Part shown: positions 24,793 to 31,842 of the stretch, in pieces
Position numbering within the stretch: the stretch's first letter is position 1
Layout of the letters: every line of letters starts with the position of its first letter
DNA from: Gammaproteobacteria bacterium
GTDB taxonomy: Bacteria > Pseudomonadota > Gammaproteobacteria > Pseudomonadales > CAMLJR01
DNA: 40,373 nucleotides
Assembly: GCA_029265075.1 (NCBI GenBank)
Contig: JAJUJZ010000011.1
Coordinates: 1-40,373 of the forward strand
Direction: 5' to 3'
Notes under the pieces: model-generated
Seen by the model: only the letters and a program-made list of their open reading frames with translations
Databases searched by the model: none
What the model was told of the DNA's origin: nothing
Position numbers and translations under genes: made by a program

Positions 24793-24796
24793 CCAC

Positions 24797-24840
24797 ATCC
24801 TAGCGCGATGCGGGCACGGATGCAAACGATTCTCATTAAG
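24797..24840 (-). promoter_or_regulatory. Sigma-70 promoter overlapped by a Fur-box-like site
   Basis: Read leftward, -35 TTGCAT (24820-24825), a 17-base spacer and -10 TAGGAT (24797-24802). The 19 bases at 24822-24840, read leftward as CTTAATGAGAATCGTTTGC, match the classical 19-bp Fur consensus at 13 of 19 positions and cover the -35 box, so Fur with iron would block polymerase. The same site lies about 70 bases upstream of the mgtC-like start and could also affect it. Confidence 0.6.
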
Positions 24841-24908
24841 TTTTCGGCGGCGAACTCGGTGACGAGGATGGTATCCAAAAATGACGAGTTTCCGATCGGC
24901 AGAGGTCC

Positions 24909-25607
24909 ATGCCCACTTTCGAACAGGCGTTGATGCTGCTTCTGCATCTGGGGTTGGCGCTGGCGGCCGGAGCTGCCATCGGTTTCGAGCGCTCCTTCCA
25001 TGGGCGCGCGGCCGGTTTCCGCACGCATGCGCTGGTCTGCACGGCATCCAGCCTGCTGATGACGCTGAGCCTTTATCAGTGGTTCTGGCTGGAGACGCCG
25101 GATCTGGAGCAGATCCAGACCGATCCGACCCGCATGGCGCAGGGCATCATGACCGGCATCGGTTTCCTCGGCGCCGGCGTGATCTACAAGGAGGGCGCCA
25201 GTGTCCATGGACTCACCACGGCGGCGTCAATCTGGATCACGGCTGCGATCGGTATCCTGCTGGGCTGTGGTTTCTGGTTTCCGGCGGCTCTGGCGACCGC
25301 CATCACGCTGGGTGTGCTGTCAGTGTTCCGCTGGATAGAGGATGTGCTGCCGGTGCAGCAGTACGCGGTCTGCAACCTCGGCTTTGTCACCGACGAGGTG
25401 CCCGCGGAGCAGGAGGTAGTCGACCGGCTGCGCCGTTTTGGCTACCGCGTTTCCAGTGTCAGTTACTGGATGGATCAGAGCGCCAGCCGGTTTGAATACC
25501 GCATGCTGATCCGGGGACGAGGGCTCGCCCGGCTGGCGGATCTGGCGGCGCAGCTGCGCACCCTGCCACACCTGCATTCGCTGCATGTGGCGCCAGCCGG
25601 TCGCTGA
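24909..25607 (+). CDS. MgtC/SapB family membrane protein
   Basis: A 232-residue protein with an N-terminal MgtC membrane domain (about 1-140, four helices) and a C-terminal soluble ACT-like region. Family motifs: LALAAGAAIGFERSFHGRAA, GFRTHALVCTASSLLM, GIMTGIGFLGAGVIYKEGAS and GLTTAASIWITAAIGILLG. MgtC proteins are linked to growth at low magnesium, ATP-synthase control and virulence in other bacteria; none is a proven transporter. AGAGG precedes the ATG. Upstream is the Fur-box-like site and the divergent small-RNA candidate. The stop lies 3 bases from that of the convergent DUF2721 gene. Confidence 0.92.
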   Translation: MPTFEQALMLLLHLGLALAAGAAIGFERSFHGRAAGFRTHALVCTASSLLMTLSLYQWFWLETPDLEQIQTDPTRMAQGIMTGIGFLGAGVIYKEGASVHGLTTAASIWITAAIGILLGCGFWFPAALATAITLGVLSVFRWIEDVLPVQQYAVCNLGFVTDEVPAEQEVVDRLRRFGYRVSSVSYWMDQSASRFEYRMLIRGRGLARLADLAAQLRTLPHLHSLHVAPAGR

Positions 25608-25610
25608 GTA

Positions 25611-26096
25611 TTACTGGTCGGCATCCGGCGTGGCAGGGTGCAGCCAGCCGCGCGGGTGTCGTTCGCGGTTTACCGCCACATAGATCTCGCTCAGGAAGAA
25701 CAGCAGCCCGACGATCAGCGACACCATCGCCAGAATAAACAGCCCGGCTACCACCCCGCCGATTGAAGCCGGTATGAAAGTGCTGACAAACAGCGTCGCG
25801 ATCACCGCACAGATCAGCAGGGCACAGATGGTGCAGAGCGTGATGGCGACGTTAATCAGCGATTTGCGCTCGGCCAGTCGCGCCATTTCCAGACGCAGCA
25901 GGTGCTGCTCCGATTCAGCGGTCGTTGGCAGTCGCGCCTCCACCGTGCGTGACCGGTCGATGATACGTGCCAGGCGGTTGGTCAGCACCGCCAGCAGGGA
26001 ACCTATACCCGTGAGCAGGAATACCGGTGCCACCGCCAGCTGAATGCTGTGCGCTACGGTTGAAGCTGCGAAAAGAAGGGTCTGATCAGTTTCCAT
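25611..26096 (-). CDS. DUF2721 membrane protein
   Basis: A 161-residue integral membrane protein of the DUF2721 family. The N-terminal helix (TVAHSIQLAVAPVFLLTGIGSLLAVL) leads into the basic, charged NRLARIIDRSRTVEARL segment typical of the family, then two more helices (about 80-105 and 112-140). The function is unknown. It overlaps no gene, with only 3 bases to the convergent mgtC-like stop. A clear ribosome site is not seen before the ATG at 26096. Confidence 0.85.
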   Translation of the reverse strand: METDQTLLFAASTVAHSIQLAVAPVFLLTGIGSLLAVLTNRLARIIDRSRTVEARLPTTAESEQHLLRLEMARLAERKSLINVAITLCTICALLICAVIATLFVSTFIPASIGGVVAGLFILAMVSLIVGLLFFLSEIYVAVNRERHPRGWLHPATPDADQ

Positions 26097-26238
26097 ACGG
26101 GTTCTGCCGTTGAGATAGGGTCATTGAAGCGCAGGATGCAGAGGCCGACAAGCGGTGTTGCAAAGAATGCCCGACAGTTGACCAGACCGGGGGAACTCAC
26201 GACTATGTGGCCCTTTTTTGTCCCGGCTGGAATTTGTA

Positions 26239-26799
26239 ATGGAAGCTCTGATCGCGTCGACCCTGGCGGTGGCGCTTGCCGAAATCGGCGACAAGACCCA
26301 ACTGCTCTCGCTGTTCCTGGCCGCGCGTTTTGCCAACCGCTGGGGCATCCTGGCCGGTATCACGGTCGCGACCCTGATCAACCACGGACTCTCTGCCTGG
26401 CTCGGTGCATGGGCGGCTGGATGGATGCCGGACGGTGTCATGAAGTGGGTGGTGGCGTTGTCGTTCATGGCCATCGCTGTATGGGTGCTGATTCCCGATC
26501 GTGACAGTGAGGGCGAGTCGCCCATGCTGCGTTACGGCGCATTCCTCGCTGCCACCGTACTCTTCTTTATCGCCGAGATTGGTGACAAAACGCAGGTCGC
26601 CACCGTGGTGCTGGCGGCGCGCTTCGATGCCGCAGTCGAGATGGTCATCATCGGTACCACGCTGGGAATGCTCATTGCCAACGCGCCGGTGGTATGGGCC
26701 GGTGCCTGGCTGATGAGCAGGCTGCCGTTGCACTGGACCCGTCGCGCGGCGTTTGTGCTGTTCCTGCTATTCGGTGTGGCGGCACTGGTGGCCTGGTAA
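26239..26799 (+). CDS. GDT1/TMEM165-type cation exporter (UPF0016)
   Basis: A 186-residue protein made of two homologous halves of three helices. Each half carries the signature ExGDKT: Glu15 in AEIGDKTQLLSLFLAARF and Glu113 in AEIGDKTQVATVVLAARF. The acidic pair of these motifs forms the ion path. Characterised members move Mn2+ or Ca2+ against protons; bacterial ones (MneA-type) export manganese. The ATG at 26239 is used because the motif sits at its usual distance from it; an in-frame TTG at 26218 adds only seven unlike residues. The last bases and the following ones hold a 12-bp direct repeat around the stop. Confidence 0.92.
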   Translation: MEALIASTLAVALAEIGDKTQLLSLFLAARFANRWGILAGITVATLINHGLSAWLGAWAAGWMPDGVMKWVVALSFMAIAVWVLIPDRDSEGESPMLRYGAFLAATVLFFIAEIGDKTQVATVVLAARFDAAVEMVIIGTTLGMLIANAPVVWAGAWLMSRLPLHWTRRAAFVLFLLFGVAALVAW

Positions 26800-26814
26800 A
26801 GATGGCCTGGTAAA

Positions 26815-27711
26815 TCAGTGCCGGTGCGCCGCCAGCGCCTGGGTGTCCCGGCACGCTTCAGCAGGTAGTTCCAGCTCGACGGTGGTATGCGCCAGCCCGA
26901 ATGGACGCAATGCCTCTTCTATCGTCTGCTTGAGAGCACGCTGTTCGGCAGCCGACAGCTCCCGCTGCAGCAGCAGATGAGCCGTCAGCACGTGATGTTC
27001 GCCGTCCAGTGACCAGAGATGAAGATGGTGGCTGCCGGCGACCTGAGGCAGTGCTTCCAGCTGCTGGCGCACCTGCTCAGTCAGTCCGGGGTCGGGCGTG
27101 CGCTGCAGGAACAGGCGCGCCGTCTGCGCCAGGTTGCGGATGACATTGATCAGTATCAGCAGGGTGACGCCGATCGACAGCAGCGGATCGATCACCGCCC
27201 AGCCAGTAAAATGCATCACCACGCTGCCGACCAGTACAGCGGCCCAGCCCAGCGTGTCTTCCAGCAGGTGCCAGCTCAGCATCTTCTCGTTCTGGGTGCG
27301 CCCGGCGCGGAGCTTCAGGGCACCGGCGCCGTTCACCACCACACCGACGATGGCGAGCCAGAACATGCCGGCGGTATGGGGCAGCTCCGGCGCCCACAGC
27401 CGGGGCAGTGCCTGACTGATGACCCAGGCTGATCCCGCCAGCAGGATCACCCCGTTGAGCACAGCGCTCAGCAGCGACAGGCGGCGGTAGCCGTAGGTGT
27501 AGTGCTGGTTAGGCGCGCGCCGGGCCAGCCGTGCGGCGCCCCAGCCGAAAGCGATGGCGAGGCTGTCGCCGAGATCGTGCACCGCATCGGCCAGGATCGC
27601 CACACTGTTGGTGAGCAGTCCGCCGATCAGTTCAACGACAGCAAAACCGGCATTGAGCCAGAAGGCGATGCCGATGCGACGGCTTTCGCCGCCGTGGTCA
27701 TGCGTGTGCAT
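26815..27711 (-). CDS. Cation diffusion facilitator (CzcD-like) exporter
   Basis: A 298-residue inner-membrane metal/proton antiporter with six helices and a C-terminal cytoplasmic domain. Metal-site residues are seen in helix 2 (AILADAVHDLGDSLAIAFG, HDxxD) and helix 5 (WHLLEDTLGWAAVLVGS, HxxxD), the pattern of Zn2+-type members. The C-terminal domain has HHLHLWSLDGEHHVLTAH, typical of CzcD/ZitB-type proteins. GGAGAG lies 5 bases before the ATG, and the upstream hybrid kinase gene ends only 19 bases away, so both are probably one operon. Likely metals are Zn2+, Co2+ or Cd2+; the actual one is unproven. Confidence 0.93.
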   Translation of the reverse strand: MHTHDHGGESRRIGIAFWLNAGFAVVELIGGLLTNSVAILADAVHDLGDSLAIAFGWGAARLARRAPNQHYTYGYRRLSLLSAVLNGVILLAGSAWVISQALPRLWAPELPHTAGMFWLAIVGVVVNGAGALKLRAGRTQNEKMLSWHLLEDTLGWAAVLVGSVVMHFTGWAVIDPLLSIGVTLLILINVIRNLAQTARLFLQRTPDPGLTEQVRQQLEALPQVAGSHHLHLWSLDGEHHVLTAHLLLQRELSAAEQRALKQTIEEALRPFGLAHTTVELELPAEACRDTQALAAHRH

Positions 27712-27730
27712 GCAAACTCTCCGACTGCTG

Positions 27731-30139
27731 TCAGAAGTAGCGCCCTAGCACCTCGGCCAGCGCCTCCATGCTCACCGGCTTGCTGATGTGCTCCTGCATG
27801 CCCGCCTCGAGGCTGCGCTCGCGATGCTCCGGCAGCGCATGCGCCGTCAGCGCGACAATCACCACTGGCCGTCGCCCCAGCGCACGCTCATGCTGGCGGA
27901 TGGTGCGGGTGGCGAGATAGCCATCCATATTAGGCATTTCGCAATCCATAAAGATGATATCGAATCGTGCATCGCTGGCGGTGGCGCGTCGTACGGCAGA
28001 AATTCCATCCGGCCTCAGCTCAACCTGGACACCGAAGCGGCGCAGCATGGCTTCGATCACCTGCCGGTTGATCGGGTTGTCTTCGGCTACCAGTACTCGC
28101 AGACCTGGGAGGTGGAGGGCCGTATCGGCGGCGTCGGTCCGGTCAGCCGGGACCGGCTGGCGCAGTGCCAGATTGAGGATAGCCGCAAACTGGGCGGTGG
28201 ACGTCGGCTTCACGTAGGCTGCGCTGAAGCGCGTGTTGCGCAGCGCCGAGCGGCTGGGTGGCGCGCTGGAGGCAGTCACCAGTACCCGCGGCACGTCGGC
28301 CAGCGCCGGATCGGTGAGGTTACGGTCGACCTGAAAGCCATCGATCTCCGGCATGTCGAGGTCGACGACGATCACGTCAGGACGCTGTTCCCGCGCGGCG
28401 CTGACCGCACCGGCCGGATTGCGCAGGCCGGTCACTGTCATTCCCAGCGCCTGCGCCTGTTCGGTCAGGATGCGCAGATAGGCTTCACTGTCATCGATCG
28501 CCAGCAGGTGCCGTCCGTGCAGACTGGCTGGCGGCTGGTCTGGCTCGCGGTCGCATTGCAGCCAGATATTGAACCAGAAGGTTGAGCCCTGCCCCGGTTC
28601 ACTGTGTACGCCGATTTCGCCATCCATCAGTTCCACCAGACGCTGGCAGATGGTGAGCCCGAGCCCGGTGCCGCGCAGACCGCCCCGCAGATTGCTTGAG
28701 TTTTCGCCCACTTGAATGAAAGGCCGGAACAGCCGCTGCAGGTCAGCCGGTGCAATGCCGGTGCCGGTGTCGCTCACCTCGCAGCAGAGCTGCACACGAT
28801 CACCACACTGCGCGCCCGGTGTGATACGGAGGGTCACTTCACCCTCCTCAGTGAATTTGAAGGCGTTGTTGAGCAGATTGGTAAGAATCTGCTGCACGCG
28901 CACTGGGTCGCCTCGCAGATGCAGTGGCATCTCAGGCGCTACCGAAGCGACCAGCCGCACCGCGCTGGAGGTGCTGGAGCGGAACGGCGCCACAGCATCC
29001 TCCACCAGCTCCGACAGGTCGATGGCGCGCTCGGTGAGTTCGAGCTTGCCCGCTTCGACCTTGGAGAAGTCGAGAATGTCGTTGATGACCGTCAGCAGTG
29101 TGTTCCCGGACCGCTGGATGGTCCGGGCGTAGTAGCGCTGGGTCTCATCGAGTGCTGTCGTCTGCAGCAGTTCGACCATGCCGAGCACGCCGTTCATCGG
29201 TGTGCGGATCTCGTGGCTCATGTTGGCGAGAAACTCGCTCTTGGCACGGCTGGCGGCTTCGGCGGACTGTTTGGCGCGGCGCAGCTCCTCTTCGAGGCGG
29301 TGGCGCTCGGTAATATCGGTGACAGCGGCAATGGCGCGCACCGGATCTCCGTTGTTGTCCCGATGCACCTCGCCCTGCAACGAAATCCAGCGCTCCTTGC
29401 CGTCGGGCCGCACGATCCGGCACTGGGCCTGCAGGCGGCCACTCTGCAATGCCGCGTCCAGCGCTGTGGCGAGTGCAGCCCGGTCGTCGCCATGCACCCG
29501 TTCCAGCAACGCCCGCCGATCCCACTCCTGCGACGGGCCATAGCCGAAGATCTGGTTGAAGCGGGGGGTGACGATCGAAACTCCCCGCCGCACATCGAGG
29601 TCCCACACACCCATGGCGGCGGCTTCGAGGGCCAGCTTGAGGCGCTCTTCACTGGCGCGCGCCAGCGCCTCGGCCTGCTCGCGCTGACTCGAAGCCCGGT
29701 CGGCTTTGCTGAGCGCCCGATAACGCCGGGCCGTTTCCGCTTCGAGGCTGCGATGGACCGCAGCCAGCTGGGCGGCGCTGGGCAGCGTCAGAGCATGCGG
29801 TAGTAGTCGCCACAGCAGGATGGCGGCGGCCACAGCCAGCACGGCAGTCAGCGCGCGGAGGACAATATCCAGTTCGTAAACGCGCAGCCACAGCGGCCAG
29901 AGGCCGGTGAGATGGGTGAGGCCGCAGACGATGCTGAACGCCGCCAGCAGCCAGACGCCACGATGGACGGCGCCCTTCCGGCGGCGCAGGGCCAGCCACA
30001 ACGCGACGGGAACGGCGAGAAAGGCGAGGGCAATCAGGCCATCCGCTGCGACTTGCAGCCACAGCAGCGGCCCGTCGTCAGGTCCATACCTGTAAGCGCT
30101 TACTCGCGCTGCAGTCCGGGCGGTGAAAAGAGATTCCAT
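27731..30139 (-). CDS. Hybrid histidine kinase with ETR1-like ethylene-receptor domain
   Basis: An 802-residue membrane kinase. The N-terminal three-helix domain (about 25-120) resembles the ethylene-binding domain of plant ETR1: Asp33 in helix 1, then Cys72 and His76 in [14 protein letters not shown], the counterpart of the ETR1 copper ligands in CGATH. The Asp-to-Cys spacing is 39, compared with 40 in ETR1. Then coiled coil, PAS (about 160-280), HisKA with His309 in [19 protein letters not shown], HATPase ([36 protein letters not shown]), and receivers with Asp593 ([11 protein letters not shown]) and Asp732 ([11 protein letters not shown]). CAGGAG precedes the ATG. The CDF exporter gene follows by 19 bases. 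Ligand could be ethylene or copper itself. Confidence 0.9.
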   Translation of the reverse strand: MESLFTARTAARVSAYRYGPDDGPLLWLQVAADGLIALAFLAVPVALWLALRRRKGAVHRGVWLLAAFSIVCGLTHLTGLWPLWLRVYELDIVLRALTAVLAVAAAILLWRLLPHALTLPSAAQLAAVHRSLEAETARRYRALSKADRASSQREQAEALARASEERLKLALEAAAMGVWDLDVRRGVSIVTPRFNQIFGYGPSQEWDRRALLERVHGDDRAALATALDAALQSGRLQAQCRIVRPDGKERWISLQGEVHRDNNGDPVRAIAAVTDITERHRLEEELRRAKQSAEAASRAKSEFLANMSHEIRTPMNGVLGMVELLQTTALDETQRYYARTIQRSGNTLLTVINDILDFSKVEAGKLELTERAIDLSELVEDAVAPFRSSTSSAVRLVASVAPEMPLHLRGDPVRVQQILTNLLNNAFKFTEEGEVTLRITPGAQCGDRVQLCCEVSDTGTGIAPADLQRLFRPFIQVGENSSNLRGGLRGTGLGLTICQRLVELMDGEIGVHSEPGQGSTFWFNIWLQCDREPDQPPASLHGRHLLAIDDSEAYLRILTEQAQALGMTVTGLRNPAGAVSAAREQRPDVIVVDLDMPEIDGFQVDRNLTDPALADVPRVLVTASSAPPSRSALRNTRFSAAYVKPTSTAQFAAILNLALRQPVPADRTDAADTALHLPGLRVLVAEDNPINRQVIEAMLRRFGVQVELRPDGISAVRRATASDARFDIIFMDCEMPNMDGYLATRTIRQHERALGRRPVVIVALTAHALPEHRERSLEAGMQEHISKPVSMEALAEVLGRYF

Positions 30140-30233
30140 TCGTGACTCCTGCGGCCGGCAGGCTCCGCTCCAGCGGAACAGCCTGACAAAGAGGGCAAAC
30201 CGGCATCAAGGCGTTTTCCAGTGCGCAGGAATG

Positions 30234-30262
30234 AGTGTAGGCGAGACCATTGGAGTTGTGAC
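30234..30262 (-). promoter_or_regulatory. Possible promoter for the ETR1-like kinase operon
   Basis: Read leftward, GTCACA (30257-30262, four matches to TTGACA), a 17-base spacer and TACACT (30234-30239). The predicted leader is about 90 bases. Confidence 0.4.
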
Positions 30263-30400
30263 TCGGCCATTTCCTGAGGTGATTGTGCGTGCTGGGGGAG
30301 CAGTCCGGCATAGGCCACGCAAAGGCCCGAGCGGGTTCGGAAGAGTTACCGAATTAATGAAACTGTAACCTTTTTTCTCGAAAGATGTTACCGGTTTTTA

Positions 30401-30430
30401 TTTACATACACCTGTGTAGGTGTCTATAGT
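30401..30430 (+). promoter_or_regulatory. Efflux promoter with TetR-type operator in its spacer
   Basis: -35 TTTACA (30401-30406), 18-base spacer, -10 TATAGT (30425-30430). The spacer contains the inverted repeat ACACCT-GTGT-AGGTGT (30408-30423). Together with its flanks it resembles the E. coli AcrR operator upstream of acrAB (TACATACA half). The TetR regulator gene at 34975 is the natural candidate repressor. Confidence 0.75.
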
Positions 30431-30477
30431 GGCGCCACTCGCGTTCGCTAAATCTCTTTTTAGCTCAGGTGGTATTT

Positions 30478-31668
30478 ATGGCTATTCCCCGTGTCCGGAT
30501 CGGGCGTCGCGCAGCTGGCGCGCTGATCGGGCTGGCCTTCAGCGGCGGCATTCTGATGATGTTCGCCGGCAGCGCAGCAACGGCCGCCAAAGATGAAGCG
30601 CCTGCCGCCCCCGCCCCGCTGGTGACCGTCATTGAAGCCCAGCTGCGCGAGGTGGCAACCGAGCGTGGCTACTCGGCGCGTACCGAGAGCGTGCAGCACG
30701 TTGAGGTGCGCGCCCGGATCGACGGTATTCTGCAGGAGCGCAACTATCAGGAAGGGGAGCTGGTAAAGGCCGGCGATACCCTGTTCGTGATCGAGCCCGA
30801 GCGCTATCAGGTCAGAGTGCAGCGTGCCGAAGGTGAGCTGAAACGGGCCCAGGCGCAGCACAGGCAGGCCGCGCGTGACTGGGAACGCATCAGCAAGCTG
30901 TTCGAGACCAAAATGGTAAGCGAGCGGGAGCGCGATCTTGCGCGTTCGGCGCTGGAGCTGGCCGAGGCCGACGTGGCCGTCGCCCAGGCGGCGCTGGAGG
31001 ATGCGCGCATCGAGTACGCCTATACCAGCGTGAAAGCGCCGATTGCCGGCGTCACCAGCCAGAAAGAGCTGGCCATTGGCAATCTGGTGCAGGATCAGAC
31101 GCTGCTGACCACCATTATCCAGCTCGATCCGCTCCATGTGCAGTTCGCCGTGCCCGAAGCAGACGCGCTGGCCCTGCGCCGCGCATTGCGTGGTGGCGAG
31201 CCGGTCAGTGTGAGCCTGTTGCTGGCAGACGGCAGCCGTCATCCGCATCCGGCCCGCATCGATTACACCGGTGCCGCCGTCGACCCGGCCACCGGCACCG
31301 TCCAGGTGCGCGCCGTGGTCGCCAACCCCGATGGGGATCTGATGCCGGGTCAGTTTCTGCGGATCGGTCTGGTGAACGGTGCGCCGCTGCCGTCGCTGGT
31401 GATCCCGGCCAGCGCGGTAACACAGGGGCCGCAGGGCCCTGCCGTATTCGTCATTAATAATGACAGTGTGGCCGAGCTGCGGCCGGTGACGCTGGGCCCG
31501 ACGCTGGCCGACGAAGTGGTGATCGAGCAGGGACTGCAGGCTGGCGAACAGGTGGTCATTGACGGCGTCGCCCGCATCCGCCCCGAGGAAAAAGTGCGGA
31601 TCGTCGAGCGCCACAGCCGTCACGACGATGCGCTGGCCAGTACCCAGCGACCCAGCGCCAATATCTAG
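30478..31668 (+). CDS. RND efflux periplasmic adaptor (AcrA/MexA type)
   Basis: A 396-residue membrane fusion protein that links an inner-membrane RND pump to an outer-membrane channel. Residues 10-38 form an N-terminal signal/anchor without a lipobox Cys, so it is probably not a lipoprotein, unlike AcrA. Then the lipoyl half (VEVRARIDGILQERNYQEGE), a coiled-coil hairpin (KRAQAQHRQAARDWERISKL), the second lipoyl half (YAYTSVKAPIAGVTSQKE) and the beta-barrel and proximal domains. The ATG at 30478 with AGGTGG upstream is preferred over a GTG at 30469. First gene of the operon controlled from the promoter at 30401-30430. Confidence 0.95.
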   Translation: MAIPRVRIGRRAAGALIGLAFSGGILMMFAGSAATAAKDEAPAAPAPLVTVIEAQLREVATERGYSARTESVQHVEVRARIDGILQERNYQEGELVKAGDTLFVIEPERYQVRVQRAEGELKRAQAQHRQAARDWERISKLFETKMVSERERDLARSALELAEADVAVAQAALEDARIEYAYTSVKAPIAGVTSQKELAIGNLVQDQTLLTTIIQLDPLHVQFAVPEADALALRRALRGGEPVSVSLLLADGSRHPHPARIDYTGAAVDPATGTVQVRAVVANPDGDLMPGQFLRIGLVNGAPLPSLVIPASAVTQGPQGPAVFVINNDSVAELRPVTLGPTLADEVVIEQGLQAGEQVVIDGVARIRPEEKVRIVERHSRHDDALASTQRPSANI

Positions 31669-31799
31669 GCTGACTGCCGTGCTGCGGCGCGGCGGCTTAC
31701 TGCATCCCTGATCAGCAGTGGGCTGGCGCCTGAGCTGTGGCTGGCCTCGCCAGAGTCTCCGTGCGCCACCCGTGTTAGTCATTTGCCGTGTCACATCGC

Positions 31800-31830
31800 G
31801 CGCAGCAGCGCACCAGGAAGTCTGCTGCGC
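31800..31830 (+). other. Leader hairpin directly before the RND pump gene
   Basis: GCGCAGCAG and CTGCTGCGC form a perfect 9-bp stem with a 13-base loop. It ends two bases before the GAGG ribosome site of the pump gene, in the 174-base gap after the adaptor gene. No T-run follows, so it is not an intrinsic terminator. Confidence 0.5.
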
Positions 31831-31842
31831 TGAGGATAACTG

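Larger units (their letters stand above)
30140..30477. other. Divergent intergenic region between the ETR1-like kinase and the efflux operon
   Basis: This 338-base stretch carries no credible gene. It holds the leftward promoter candidate at 30234-30262 and the rightward promoter with its operator at 30401-30430. Between them GTTACC or GTAACC occurs three times (30345-30350, 30365-30370, 30387-30392), with T-runs beside them. Confidence 0.8.

Noticed and set aside
24696-25208. Minus-strand open frame of 170 codons across the small-RNA locus and the mgtC start
   Set aside because: It is antisense to the conserved MgtC N-terminus, shows no family features, and runs through the promoter and terminators of the small-RNA candidate.
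26188-26225. CCGGG/CCCGG pairing with a T-run just before the GDT1-type start as a terminator
   Set aside because: The T-run lies inside the loop region rather than after the stem, so it does not form an intrinsic terminator.
26100-26238. yybP-ykoY-type manganese riboswitch before the GDT1-type gene
   Set aside because: The gene type is suggestive and there is a GGGGGAACTCAC stretch, but I could not build the expected paired stems and conserved loops.
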